Assembly (NCBI GenBank): GCA_018262195.1 | Contig: JAGTRS010000005.1 | Span: forward strand, 60,231-124,230 | Source: Pseudomonadota bacterium | GTDB taxonomy: Bacteria > Pseudomonadota > Gammaproteobacteria > Burkholderiales > Rhodocyclaceae | DNA length: 64,000 bases | Direction of reading: 5' to 3' | Shown here: positions 1 through 8,140 of the stretch, in pieces | How positions within the stretch are numbered: the stretch's first letter is position 1 | Layout: each line of letters opens with the position of its first letter | Program-made: the position numbers and the translations under genes | Notes under the pieces: model-generated | The model's database searches: none | What the model was told of the DNA's origin: nothing | The model's input: the letters and a program-made list of their open reading frames with translations, nothing else

Positions 1-225
1 GTCGACCGGCGCAAGGAATTGAGCTACGACACTGCGCTGGCCCGGCTGTCCAAGAAAGCCTGCCCCGGCTGCGAGCGGCCGGTCGATCTGGCCAATACGG
101 CAATCGATTACTGCCCGCATTGCGGCATCTGCCTGTTTGACCATTGCGGCGCCTGCAAGGAGCGCAAGAGCGCCTTTGCCCGCTTCTGCCACGCCTGCGG
201 TGCGGCGGCGAGCGCCGGACACTGA
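1..225 (+). CDS. C-terminal end of a zinc-ribbon protein (5' truncated by window edge)
   Basis: The frame is open from base 1 and ends in TGA at 223-225, so this is the last 74 codons of a gene that begins outside the window. A TTG at 19 is only an internal codon. The visible part holds four Cys pairs of the form C-x2-C (CPGC, CPHC, CGAC, CHAC) plus one extra Cys, typical of a double zinc ribbon (DZANK-like). Such tails usually sit at the C-terminus of larger membrane or regulatory proteins and serve as protein or nucleic-acid contacts. The parent protein cannot be identified from this part. Confidence 0.6.
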   Translation, partial: VDRRKELSYDTALARLSKKACPGCERPVDLANTAIDYCPHCGICLFDHCGACKERKSAFARFCHACGAAASAGH

Positions 226-268
226 GGTCTTCTCGCTGCTTGCCGCGAAGAGGACTTTGGGTGAATCC

Positions 269-634
269 TTACTGCGCGCGTCGCTCCAGAGTGTTTCGAT
301 CAAGATTCTGTAGCGACCAGAAGAGGGAAATATCACCAGTCGTGATCAACCCTGCTTTAAGCGCCGAATCAAGCACCATCTCGGCATCTTTCCGGCGGCC
401 GTAGATGGCGTAAACCTCCGCTTCAAGCAATGGGTCGATATCCGTCTCCCGCATGAGCAACTCCGAGGGGTCTGGTTGCGAAAACACGGAGGATTCGAAG
501 TGCGGATAAGAGAATTTTTCGGTGTTTGTTCGCTTCAAAGGCGGTGTGTCGTCAAAGAGCAGCCCCGAAATCGCATGATTTATCGATCCGAGTAGGCTGG
601 CAATTGGCGCGAAGTAAGTTGCTTTATGTGTCAT
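269..634 (-). CDS. FimV C-terminal-domain-like small protein
   Basis: A 121-residue protein. An upstream in-frame ATG at 721 exists, but the ATG at 634 is preferred because AAGG lies about 10 nt upstream. The C-terminal third reads DPLLEAEVYAIYGRRKDAE followed by a helix-forming stretch. This matches the family signature of the FimV C-terminal TPR-like domain (DPxxEAdvYlaYGrxxqAe), a pole-organising pilus-associated protein of Gammaproteobacteria and Betaproteobacteria. Here the domain stands alone, without the LysM and peptidoglycan-binding parts of full FimV. The N-terminal half is unrecognised. A role in polar or pilus assembly is inference only. Confidence 0.55.
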   Translation of the reverse strand: MTHKATYFAPIASLLGSINHAISGLLFDDTPPLKRTNTEKFSYPHFESSVFSQPDPSELLMRETDIDPLLEAEVYAIYGRRKDAEMVLDSALKAGLITTGDISLFWSLQNLDRNTLERRAQ

Positions 635-1092
635 TGGAAATGTGCCTTGTAGTCGATGAGTCGGCGCGTTGAAAACAGCAACCGGCAGTTGGCAAATGTT
701 TCTTGACTGAAGTTCCCGCAACCGGCCAGTGATGTGCGGGGCGAGGCCGTCAAGGAACTCTTGCTCTGAGCTAGAGCAGATCCTGTGCCAAAACCTAACC
801 GCTTGATTAACTGTGATATTTATTCTGTCACCTGGTCCTGTGGCCAGGTTTTCGTCGTGACATGGCGACGGACTGGGAAGGCGATCTCATGGAATCCCGG
901 CGTTTACTCGGTAAGGCGCTGTCCTTGAATAACGACAATTGTCTGGAAGGGCTTACCGTGGGCAAAACGACGCTTCCGGGCGCTGGTACAGTCGGGAAAT
1001 ACCGGGGCGATTACATGCTGTAACAAATCGATGTCGGTTGGCTCTCTCCGTATTGCGTTGTTCAGATACAGATGTACGCTCGGGGAGAAATG
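635..1092. other. 458-bp gap without a convincing gene
   Basis: The stretch contains a hairpin followed by T residues at 829-851 (ACCTGG/CCAGGT stem), which could terminate transcription entering from the left. A 53-codon frame at 862-1023 has no ribosome-binding site and no recognisable motif. The promoter for the small lipoprotein at 1093 should lie in the right-hand part. Confidence 0.3.
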
Positions 1093-1209
1093 ATGAAAAA
1101 ACTAATTGCAGGTCTTCTGGTTGTTTTTACCCTCAGCGGATGCTTCCCGATATTCGTTCCGGTGCACGACCATCACCATGGACACCATCGCGGTTGGGGT
1201 GGTCGTTAA
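1093..1209 (+). CDS. tiny His-rich lipoprotein
   Basis: A 38-residue ORF with ATG at 1093 and GGGGAG at 1082-1087, five bases before the start. A second ATG at 1090 sits too close to that ribosome-binding site. The product has a Lys-rich n-region, a hydrophobic h-region and a lipobox ending LSGC, so signal peptidase II cleavage would leave a mature lipoprotein of about 22 residues. The mature part is dominated by a His/Gly tail (HDHHHGHHRGWGG). His-rich termini bind Ni, Zn or Cu, so metal buffering at a membrane is a reasonable guess. The gene is below common ORF length cut-offs and is easily missed. Confidence 0.7.
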   Translation: MKKLIAGLLVVFTLSGCFPIFVPVHDHHHGHHRGWGGR

Positions 1210-1327
1210 TCGGCTGCCCAGCTGATCAGCGTCACGATGATCTCCCGCCTATGCAGCGATGTTCAATCAATGCGACCTGACTGACGTACGGTGTTCCTGA
1301 CGCAGGAGATTTGCGTCAGGTGACAGG

Positions 1328-1876
1328 TTACTTCCGGCGCAACATTTCAACGCCCAAGGCGTTGAATTGCTCGGCCAGCTCATGCTGCATGAAGTTGCTG
1401 GCGAGCGACGAGGGCAACCAGACTTCCGGTTCCAGTTCCAGACGGTAGTCCAGACGGGTGCCATTCTCGAAGGCTTGGACACGCATCTCGCTTTCCTGAC
1501 GGCGGGCTGACCCTGCCAGCGACCGTGAGAGGATGCGCGTCGAATCGACCAGTTCAATGCGGCGCTCGCTCTCGTAACTGTGGATGAACGGACCGAAGCG
1601 CGCTTTGCCGCGCTGGAGAATGCGATAGATGTTGCCATGGTGATCGAGTATCTGGCTGTGGGTCAGTCCAGGCATGAAGTTCGTCATATGGTCAAAGTCG
1701 GTCAGCACGGCAAGCGCTACGGCTGGCGGGACGGCGACGCGGATGCTCAGCCGGGCAAAATAGACACCGTTGCGGTAGTCGACCTGAACTTCATCGTCGG
1801 TTATGGCTGCAGCTGGGAACGGTAGCCAAAGAAAAAAGGCCAGGGTCGCAAGCAGGTGGACAAGGCTGCGCATCAT
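1328..1876 (-). CDS. exported SRPBCC/START-like lipid- or ligand-binding protein
   Basis: 182 residues with a clear Sec signal peptide (hydrophobic residues 8-20, cleavage after AAA near residue 24). The mature part has the SRPBCC (polyketide cyclase/START-like) pattern: an opening strand with VPPAVALAVLTDFDHM, a central loop LTHSQIL, and a long C-terminal amphipathic helix (LASNFMQHELAEQFNALG). Proteins of this fold bind hydrophobic ligands such as quinones or lipids, and exported versions are common in Betaproteobacteria. It is monocistronic as far as can be seen. The ligand is unknown. Confidence 0.75.
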   Translation of the reverse strand: MMRSLVHLLATLAFFLWLPFPAAAITDDEVQVDYRNGVYFARLSIRVAVPPAVALAVLTDFDHMTNFMPGLTHSQILDHHGNIYRILQRGKARFGPFIHSYESERRIELVDSTRILSRSLAGSARRQESEMRVQAFENGTRLDYRLELEPEVWLPSSLASNFMQHELAEQFNALGVEMLRRK

Positions 1877-2028
1877 TTCTGAATTTGGTGGCTTGTGGCT
1901 GAATGATATTGGTGCACGGCAATATTACAGCGCCCAGATGCTCCTCAGGTCACGAAATACACCTGACATCGGAACGGTCGGTCGATGGCAGTCTTCGCTC
2001 GGAGGTCATCAGTCCCGGGCATGCGCCA

Positions 2029-2412
2029 TCAGCCGCCAACCGTCTCGCAGGGCTTCAGCACTAGAATCGCTTCTTCGGGCAGCCCTGGCAGCCACGCCGT
2101 GACCAGCGCGCAGCGCCTCTCTGTGCAGATCGTATAGGGCGCCACATACGGCGATTGGCGCAGTTCAACCTGTGGTAGCGGGGGCAGGGCTGGCCTGTAA
2201 TGCCATTCGCCGCCCTCGAATACAGCCTGTTCAGGCGGTTCCATGCCTGCACCGGTGCCGCGGACCCGGGCTTCGGTTAGAAGCAGGGCGCCTGCTTCCA
2301 GGCGGTAGTCTTCTTCCCAGCGCACCTTCTCGATCGAGTGCTGCCAGCGCAGGGTTATGTGGTCGCCCAGTGGCGCCAGCAGCAGTCCGGCAACCAGGCA
2401 AATGCTGTTCAC
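2029..2412 (-). CDS. DUF1850 protein associated with TRAP transporter
   Basis: 127 residues starting at a GTG that overlaps the stop of the TRAP permease (GTGA, 4 nt), so it is translationally coupled as the last gene of the TAXI-TRAP operon. It begins with a short hydrophobic stretch (CLVAGLLLAPLG) and carries the DUF1850 hallmark W-x-H-S-I-E-K near residue 23 followed by E-x-Y. DUF1850 genes are known neighbours of fused-type TRAP permeases. The function is not established. An accessory periplasmic or membrane-anchored role in uptake is inferred from the conserved linkage. Confidence 0.8.
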   Translation of the reverse strand: MNSICLVAGLLLAPLGDHITLRWQHSIEKVRWEEDYRLEAGALLLTEARVRGTGAGMEPPEQAVFEGGEWHYRPALPPLPQVELRQSPYVAPYTICTERRCALVTAWLPGLPEEAILVLKPCETVGG

Positions 2413-4487
2413 GTGCCTGCGGCAAGTTTGCTGCGGGTAGCCAGGATATGCCAGCCGAGGAAGGCGGCGCTCATCGCAAAGCCGATTTCGTCGGTCAGTG
2501 GCAGCGCAGCGACCAGCATGAAGGCGCTGGCTGCGGCAAGCACGCGTTCCCAGGTGGCAAGCGGTGCGCGCAGATGACCGATGGCTGCTGCACCCCACAG
2601 CACGATGGCCAGCAGGGCCTTGCCGACGATATAGCTCACGGCCAGCAGGCTTGGGTCGCCCTGCAGCATCAGGGCGTTGTCGTACACCGCCATGTAGGGA
2701 ATGACGAAACCGGCGATGGCGATCTGCACGGCCTTGAAGCCGATTTTCATCGGTGATTCCTTGGCGATCGAACTGGCGGCAAAGGCGGCAAGGGCGACCG
2801 GGGGGGTCAGATCCGCCATGATGCCGAAATAGAAGACGAACATGTGGCTGACGATCAGAGGCACGCCGAGCTTGAGCAGTGCTGGCGCGGCAATCGAGCT
2901 GGTAATGATGTAGTTCGGGATGGTCGGAATGCCCATGCCGAGCAGCAGGCAGACCAGCATGGTCAGGAAGAGCGAGATGAACAGGCTGTGTTCGCCAACC
3001 TTGAGGATGAAACCGGCGAAATTGGAGGCAGCGCCGGTCAGGGTCAGGATGCCGATGATGACGCCAACAATGGCGCAGGCGATGCCGACCGGCAGTGCCT
3101 GGCGCGCCCCGTCGATCAGGGTGCTGCGCAGGGTATGCAAGGTCTTCTTGCCACCCCTGATCCCAAAACAGACAACGATCAGCGTGCCGATCACCGCCAG
3201 CACCGGATAGACGCCCCACTTGACGAGCAGGCTGCAGGCCAGCGCGACACCGAGCCAGAAGACGTAACGGAAGGCAGTCGACGACATCCGGGCAGCGATG
3301 GTGGCGCCGAGGATCAGGATGGCGGTCAGTGCCAGGCCGACCATGCCGGAATACATCGGCGTGAAACCGTTGAACAGCATCCAGACCAGGGCCGCCAGCG
3401 GCAGTACGAGGTGCCACTGGGCGCGCATCGCATGCCAGGGATTCGGGCATTGGTCCTTGGGCAGGCCGAGCAGGTTCTTGCGCCCGGCTTCAAGATGAAC
3501 CATCCAGAAGGCCGTGAAGTAATAGAGCACGGCCGGGATCGTCGCCGCTTTGACGATGTCGGCGTAAGGTACGTTGAGGTTTTCGGCCATGATGAAGGCG
3601 ACCGCCCCCATCACCGGCGGCATGATCTGGCCGCCCATTGAGGATGTGGCCTCGACCGCGCCGGCAAAAACGCCGGAATAGCCGAAACGCTTCATCAGCG
3701 GGATGGTGAACTGGCCGGTGGTCAGCACATTGGCGACGCCGGAACCGGAAATGGTGCCCATCAGGCCGGACGAAAGCACGGATACCTTGGCGGGCCCACC
3801 CTTGGTGTGACCGACAAAGCCCAGCGCAATGGCGTTGAACAGGTTGATCATCCCGGCGTGTTCGAGGAAGGTGCCGAACAGGATGAAAAGAAAGATATAG
3901 GTCGCCGAAACCAGGATCGGGATGCCGAAGATGCCCTCGGTGCCAAAGCCGATCTGGTCGATGATTTGGGCGAAATCGTAGCCACGATGGGCGAGATCAC
4001 CCGGCAGCAGGTGACCAAACAGGCCATAGGACAGGAAAATGGCGCAGATCAGTGGCAGGGCCAGGCCAAGAACGCGGCGCGAGGCTTCGAAAACCAGCAG
4101 GATCATTGCCGCGCCGACCCACAGATCGAGCGTTGTCGGGTCACCGGCGCGCTGGATCAGGTCACCTTCGAATACCCACTGGTAGGTGGAGAGGACAAAG
4201 GCGCTGCCGGCCAGCAACCAGTCGAACGGCGCTACCCGGTGGAGCTTGCTGCGCCGGCCCAGGGCAGGAAACAGGATGAAGGCCAGCGTCAGCAGGAAGC
4301 CGACATGCAGGGCCCGGGTGACCAAGCTGGAAAAAGGATGAAACGCCGCGACGACCAGCTGGTAAACCGAAAAGCTGAAGGCCAGCGAGGCAAAAATCAG
4401 CAGCGGCAGGCCGGCGAGGTGGCGTTGCACGCCGTGCTCGGAAACCTCCTCGTGGCCTGCAGCGGCCGATTCGGGCGCGGCGTGCAT
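2409..4487 (-). CDS. TRAP transporter fused permease (4TM/12TM, DctQM fusion)
   Basis: 692 residues, almost entirely hydrophobic, with the small 4-TM DctQ-like part (residues about 25-150) fused to the large DctM-like part. DctM motifs are visible, including GGPAKVSVLSSGLMGTISGS and GGQIMPPVMGA. The length suits the TRAP 4TM/12TM fusion family. It forms the Na+- or H+-coupled membrane component of a TAXI-type uptake system, partnering the binding protein encoded 3 nt upstream. Known TAXI-TRAP substrates include dicarboxylates and glutamate-like acids; nothing here specifies which. Confidence 0.93.
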   Translation of the reverse strand: MHAAPESAAAGHEEVSEHGVQRHLAGLPLLIFASLAFSFSVYQLVVAAFHPFSSLVTRALHVGFLLTLAFILFPALGRRSKLHRVAPFDWLLAGSAFVLSTYQWVFEGDLIQRAGDPTTLDLWVGAAMILLVFEASRRVLGLALPLICAIFLSYGLFGHLLPGDLAHRGYDFAQIIDQIGFGTEGIFGIPILVSATYIFLFILFGTFLEHAGMINLFNAIALGFVGHTKGGPAKVSVLSSGLMGTISGSGVANVLTTGQFTIPLMKRFGYSGVFAGAVEATSSMGGQIMPPVMGAVAFIMAENLNVPYADIVKAATIPAVLYYFTAFWMVHLEAGRKNLLGLPKDQCPNPWHAMRAQWHLVLPLAALVWMLFNGFTPMYSGMVGLALTAILILGATIAARMSSTAFRYVFWLGVALACSLLVKWGVYPVLAVIGTLIVVCFGIRGGKKTLHTLRSTLIDGARQALPVGIACAIVGVIIGILTLTGAASNFAGFILKVGEHSLFISLFLTMLVCLLLGMGIPTIPNYIITSSIAAPALLKLGVPLIVSHMFVFYFGIMADLTPPVALAAFAASSIAKESPMKIGFKAVQIAIAGFVIPYMAVYDNALMLQGDPSLLAVSYIVGKALLAIVLWGAAAIGHLRAPLATWERVLAAASAFMLVAALPLTDEIGFAMSAAFLGWHILATRSKLAAGT

Positions 4488-4490
4488 CGT

Positions 4491-5435
4491 TTACTTGAGC
4501 AGGCCGGCTTCGCGGTAATACTTTTCGGCCCCCGGATGCAGTGGCACCGGCGAACCCTTGGCAGCGCGATCCTTGTTGATGGCCTTGGCGGCAGCATGGG
4601 CGGCCACCATTGAGTCGAGATTCTCGAACATCGACTTGGTCATCTTGTAGACGGTATCGACCGGGACGCCCTCGTGGGTGACCAGGTAGTTCTGAACCGT
4701 AACGGTCGGTACGTCGGTCGTCTGGCCATTGTAGGTATTGGCCGGAATGCTGCCGGTCTGGTAGGACGCCTCGCCAATCTTGGCCACCACGTCGGCCGGA
4801 ATGGGGATCACCACGATCTTGACCGCCGTTGCCAGGTCGCGCACGGCAGCGACACCGAGTCCCGACGAGAGCAGGGTCGCATCGAGCTGGCGGTTCTTGA
4901 TCAGTTCAACCGATTCAGAATAGCCGAGATATTCCACCTTGCCGAAATCCTTGTAGTCCATGCCGACGCCGCGCAGGATGTCGCGGCTGTTCAGTTCGGT
5001 GCCGCTCTTCGGTGCGCCGACCGAGACGCGCTTGCCCTTGAGGTCGGCCAGCGTCTTGATGCCGGAATCGGCGGCGGCGAGGAAGTGGATGTAATTGGGG
5101 TAAATGGCGCCGATGGTGCGCAATTTGTTCAGCGGTGTCTTGAAGCCGGCTTCGGCGTTGCCTTTCCAGGCTTCGTTTAGCGTGTCGCCGAGCGTAAAGG
5201 CCACTTCGCCCTTGCCGGCCTGCAGCAGGTTGAGATTTTCCGCCGAGGCCTTGGTGGCCTGCACCGAGGTCTTGGCATCCGGCAGCACCTTGCCGTAGAT
5301 CTGGGTCAGTGCGACGCCGAGCGGGTAATAGACGCCGCTGGTGCCCCCGGTCAGAACGTTGATGAATTCGGCGGCCTGGGTCGTGGCACTGCAGGCAAGA
5401 ATCAGCGAAGCGGCAAGAATGGAACGCAATTTCAT
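4491..5435 (-). CDS. TAXI-family TRAP solute-binding receptor
   Basis: 314 residues. The start at 5435 is fixed by a strong GGAGGAT ribosome-binding site at 5440-5446; a longer frame to 5504 lacks one. A signal peptide (MKLRSILAASLILACSATTQAA) is followed by the TAXI-family opening strand with the TGGTSGVYYPLGVAL motif, the standard fingerprint of TRAP receptors of the TAXI (imp family) class. The protein binds substrate in the periplasm and hands it to the fused permease immediately downstream. It is the first gene of a three-gene operon with the permease and DUF1850. Confidence 0.95.
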   Translation of the reverse strand: MKLRSILAASLILACSATTQAAEFINVLTGGTSGVYYPLGVALTQIYGKVLPDAKTSVQATKASAENLNLLQAGKGEVAFTLGDTLNEAWKGNAEAGFKTPLNKLRTIGAIYPNYIHFLAAADSGIKTLADLKGKRVSVGAPKSGTELNSRDILRGVGMDYKDFGKVEYLGYSESVELIKNRQLDATLLSSGLGVAAVRDLATAVKIVVIPIPADVVAKIGEASYQTGSIPANTYNGQTTDVPTVTVQNYLVTHEGVPVDTVYKMTKSMFENLDSMVAAHAAAKAINKDRAAKGSPVPLHPGAEKYYREAGLLK

Positions 5436-5635
5436 GGGAAATCCTCCGTGGCTTGAGCAAGACGAACGTGAAGAACCGCAGGCCGGAAAGGCCGATTGCA
5501 CCAACGTTCAACAGAATAGGCCAAAGCGATAGTCCGGTCGAGTCTGGCCGGGCGATTTCAGGGTTTTCCCGGGGGGGAGACTTCGGAGCATAGTGGTTTC
5601 GGGGCGCTTCAGGGCGCCAGCAGAATGGGCAATAA

Positions 5636-6049
5636 CTAGCCGAGCAGGGTGACGACGATTTCCCGCTGGTGACCCTGCGTCCGGTGTTCGAACAGGTAGA
5701 TGCCCTGCCAGGTGCCGAGCAGCAGGCGGCCGTTGGCGAAGGGAACGGTCAGCGAAACGCCGGTCAGCAGCGAACGGCCGTGGGCGGCCATGTCATCGTC
5801 GCCTTCCATGTCGTGGCGATAGGCTGGGTCAGCATCCGGTGCCCAGCGTTGCATCAGCATTTCGAGATCGCGACGAACGCTGGCATCGGCGTTTTCGGTG
5901 ATCGCCAGGCCGCAACTGGTGTGGCGCACGAAGATATGGGCTATGCCTGCCTCGACCTTGGCCTGGCGCACCAAGGCAGCAATCTCGTCGGTAATTTCGA
6001 TCGAACCCCGGCCGCGGGTGCTGATGACGAGGCGTTGTTGTTCGGCCAT
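5636..6049 (-). CDS. yjbQ: YjbQ/UPF0047 family protein
   Basis: 137 residues, the usual length for YjbQ. Family motifs are present: FVRHTSCGLAITENAD near residue 41, HDMEGDDDMAAH near residue 79, and GTWQGIYLFEHR near the end. The conserved His and Glu/Asp residues line the active site of these trimers. Members have weak thiamine-phosphate synthase activity in genetic tests, but the natural role is uncertain. It lies 8 nt downstream of yajD on the same strand and is probably co-transcribed with it. Confidence 0.92.
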   Translation of the reverse strand: MAEQQRLVISTRGRGSIEITDEIAALVRQAKVEAGIAHIFVRHTSCGLAITENADASVRRDLEMLMQRWAPDADPAYRHDMEGDDDMAAHGRSLLTGVSLTVPFANGRLLLGTWQGIYLFEHRTQGHQREIVVTLLG

Positions 6050-6057
6050 GGCTTTGC

Positions 6058-6420
6058 TCAGTCTTTCTTGAGCAGCCCTTGCAGCGCGGCGAACGGGTTG
6101 TGCGTGGCGCCGCCGCCACGCTTGCTGCTATCGGTATAGCCGCGGTCGGCCTCGATCTGCTTCTGGTGCTCGTTGTCGTGGCAGTAGAGGCAGAGCAACT
6201 CCCAGTTGCTGCCGTCGTTCGGATTATTGTCGTGGTTGTGGTCACGGTGATGCACGGTCAATTCGCGCAGGTTGGCCTGGGTGAATTCCCGGGCGCAGCG
6301 GCCGCAGATCCACGGGTAGATTTTCAGCGCCCGTTCGCGATAGCCCTCGGCGCGCTGGTCGGCAGCCTTGCGGGCGTCGAGGACGAGTTTATCGAGTTTG
6401 CCGTGGTCAATTGCTTTCAT
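6058..6420 (-). CDS. yajD: HNH nuclease family protein YajD
   Basis: 120 residues starting at the ATG at 6420; the longer frame to 6483 would run into the divergent promoter region. A zinc-binding CGRC pair near residue 40 and CLYC near residue 77 frame the HNH core (TVHHRDHNHDNNPNDGSNW). This is the compact YajD type, common in Proteobacteria and not linked to phage here. DNA cleavage is assumed from the fold, and the physiological target is unknown. It is divergent from the thioesterase gene, with 78 bp between starts. Confidence 0.9.
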   Translation of the reverse strand: MKAIDHGKLDKLVLDARKAADQRAEGYRERALKIYPWICGRCAREFTQANLRELTVHHRDHNHDNNPNDGSNWELLCLYCHDNEHQKQIEADRGYTDSSKRGGGATHNPFAALQGLLKKD

Positions 6421-6498
6421 GCTTAGGGCTCCGTGAGTTTTTCGCGATTCTACGCCGCAGCCCCTAAAATGTGCTTTTGCCAAAACCGCCTGGACACC

Positions 6499-6927
6499 AT
6501 GCCCCGCATCAAGATTGATTTACCCGAACGCTTCAGCTTTTCGACTGATGTTCCAATTTACATTGGCCATATCAACTATGGTCATCACCTTGATAATGCC
6601 CAGCTGATTTCGCTGGTTTCCGAGGCTCGGGTACGCTTTTTCAAGTCGATGGGCTACAGCGAACTGGATGTCGAAGGTGTCGGCATTGTGGTCGCCGATG
6701 TCGCGGCGCAATATCGCTCGGAAGCCTTCCACGGCGAGACGATGGTCATCGAAATGGCCGCCAATGACTTCAATAAATACGGTTGCGACCTGGTCTGGCG
6801 CCTGAGCGACAAGGCAAGCGGCCGGGAGGTGGCGCGCGGCAAGCACGGCATCATCTTCTTCGACTACACCGCCCGCAAGGCGACCTCGGTGCCGCCGGCC
6901 TTCATCGCCAAGGTGGGCGCGGCGTGA
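6499..6927 (+). CDS. hot-dog fold acyl-CoA thioesterase (4HBT/YbgC-like)
   Basis: 142 residues from the ATG at 6499. The 4HBT signature is visible: DVPIYIGHINYGHHLDNAQ near residue 15, then an alternating strand pattern and the segment RSEAFHGETMVIEM. In classic YbgC enzymes the motif has an Asp (D-x-x-G-H-x-N/Y); here the position is Tyr-Ile-Gly-His, so the catalytic arrangement may differ. Expected to hydrolyse acyl- or aryl-CoA in the cytoplasm. Its stop overlaps the GTG start of a radical SAM gene (GTGA), so the two products are probably made together. Confidence 0.82.
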   Translation: MPRIKIDLPERFSFSTDVPIYIGHINYGHHLDNAQLISLVSEARVRFFKSMGYSELDVEGVGIVVADVAAQYRSEAFHGETMVIEMAANDFNKYGCDLVWRLSDKASGREVARGKHGIIFFDYTARKATSVPPAFIAKVGAA

Positions 6928-7814
6928 TTCCGATCCGCTACGTCGAACCGGTTTTTCGCCCGCCCAGCGAGGCGGAATCGCTGATCCTGCCGGTCACCGA
7001 TGGTTGTTCGTGGAACAAATGCACCTTTTGCGAGATGTATACCGCGCCGCAGAAAAAGTTCGTGGCACGCGGTGAGGATGAGGTGCTGGAAAGCATCCGC
7101 CTGACCGGCCAGCGTTACGGCAACGACATTCGTCGCGTTTTTCTGGCCGATGGCGATGCGCTGGTGCTGCCGACTCGCCGTCTGCTGGCCATCCTCGAAG
7201 CCATTCGCACCCACATGCCGGCTGTGCGCCGGATTTCCAGCTACTGCCTGCCGCGCAACCTGCGGAAAAAGGACCAGTCAGAAATCGACGAACTGGCTGC
7301 CGCCGGCCTGAAGATGGTCTATGTCGGCGCCGAATCTGGCGACGATCAGGTGCTGGCTGCCGTCAACAAGGGCGAAACCTTCGAAACCACGCGTGAGGCA
7401 CTCGACAAGCTCGGTGCGGCAGGCATCACGCGCTCGGTGATGATCCTCAACGGCCTGGGCGGCAAGGCGCTGTCGATGCAGCATGCCGAAAACTCGGCGC
7501 GGCTCGCCAATGCGACGCAACCGGAATATCTGGCAACGCTGGTCGTCAGCTTCCCCAAGGGTGAAGAGCGCTTCAGGGCAGGTTTCCCGGGCAGGGAGCC
7601 GCTGACTCAGCCTGAGCTCTTTGTCGAGATGGAGCGTTTTCTGTCGACGCTCGATCTGAAACGCACGGTCTTCCGCAGCGATCACGCCTCCAACTGGCTG
7701 GTCCTGAAAGGCACGCTCGGCGCCGACAAGGAGCGGCTGCTGGCCCAGGTGCGCCAGGCTATCGCGGCGCCCGAGGCCGCCCATTTGCGGCCGGCCTGGG
7801 CGCGTGGGCTGTAG
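6924..7814 (+). CDS. radical SAM protein
   Basis: 296 residues from a GTG overlapping the thioesterase stop. The cluster motif near residue 28 is GCSWNKCTFCEMY, that is C-x4-C-x2-C rather than the textbook C-x3-C-x2-C, followed by the TIM-barrel motifs FLADGDALVLP, ISSYCLPRN and YVGAESGDDQVL. The last resembles the GAESG motif of Elp3/MiaB-like enzymes. It belongs to the broad Elp3-like group often annotated only as radical SAM protein. Substrate is unknown. The coupling to a thioesterase suggests an acyl- or aryl-CoA related pathway, which is inference. Confidence 0.85.
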   Translation: MIPIRYVEPVFRPPSEAESLILPVTDGCSWNKCTFCEMYTAPQKKFVARGEDEVLESIRLTGQRYGNDIRRVFLADGDALVLPTRRLLAILEAIRTHMPAVRRISSYCLPRNLRKKDQSEIDELAAAGLKMVYVGAESGDDQVLAAVNKGETFETTREALDKLGAAGITRSVMILNGLGGKALSMQHAENSARLANATQPEYLATLVVSFPKGEERFRAGFPGREPLTQPELFVEMERFLSTLDLKRTVFRSDHASNWLVLKGTLGADKERLLAQVRQAIAAPEAAHLRPAWARGL

Positions 7815-7820
7815 GAATTA

Positions 7821-8034
7821 GCTTGGGTTTCCGCCTTGCTGGCGGGCGTACTTTCTTTTGTGTGGCCAAAAGAAAGTAGCCAAAGAAAAGGCCACCCCTG
7901 GGTCGGTGCCGGCTACGCCGGTTCCCTGCGCTACTCGGTTTGAGCGGGGGCTGCGGAACTCGGGCTACGCCCTCAAACAGTCCTCGCCCTTTTTCCGCTC
8001 AAACCTGCGTTGCTCGGCACCTCTCAAGGGGCGC
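7821..8034 (+). repeat. left copy of a ~215-bp intergenic repeat element
   Basis: This copy starts at GCTTGGG, passes GCCTTGCTGGCGGGC, a purine/pyrimidine-rich AAAGAAAGTAGCC segment, CCTGCGCTACTC, GCTGCGGAACTCGGG and ACAGTCCTCGCC, and ends near CAAGGGGC. The same ordered blocks recur in reverse complement at 8141-8358. Short frames read through it are artefacts of the repeat and not genes. Confidence 0.85.
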
Positions 8035-8140
8035 GGTGAAGCGTCCCGCGGCCAACGTGGGGATTTTGTTTTTTGGCTTTTTCCCCGATTGGCCGTGAAA
8101 TTCATTTTTTGGGTGGTGCTTCGTTCCGCGGCGCTCTTAG

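Noticed and set aside
862..1023. 53-codon frame
   Set aside because: No ribosome-binding site, no recognised domain and unusual composition; left as part of the gap.
2413..3450. upstream extension of the DUF1850 frame
   Set aside because: This part overlaps the TRAP permease gene in another frame and reads as Arg/His/Pro-rich nonsense; the GTG at 2412 gives the proper start.
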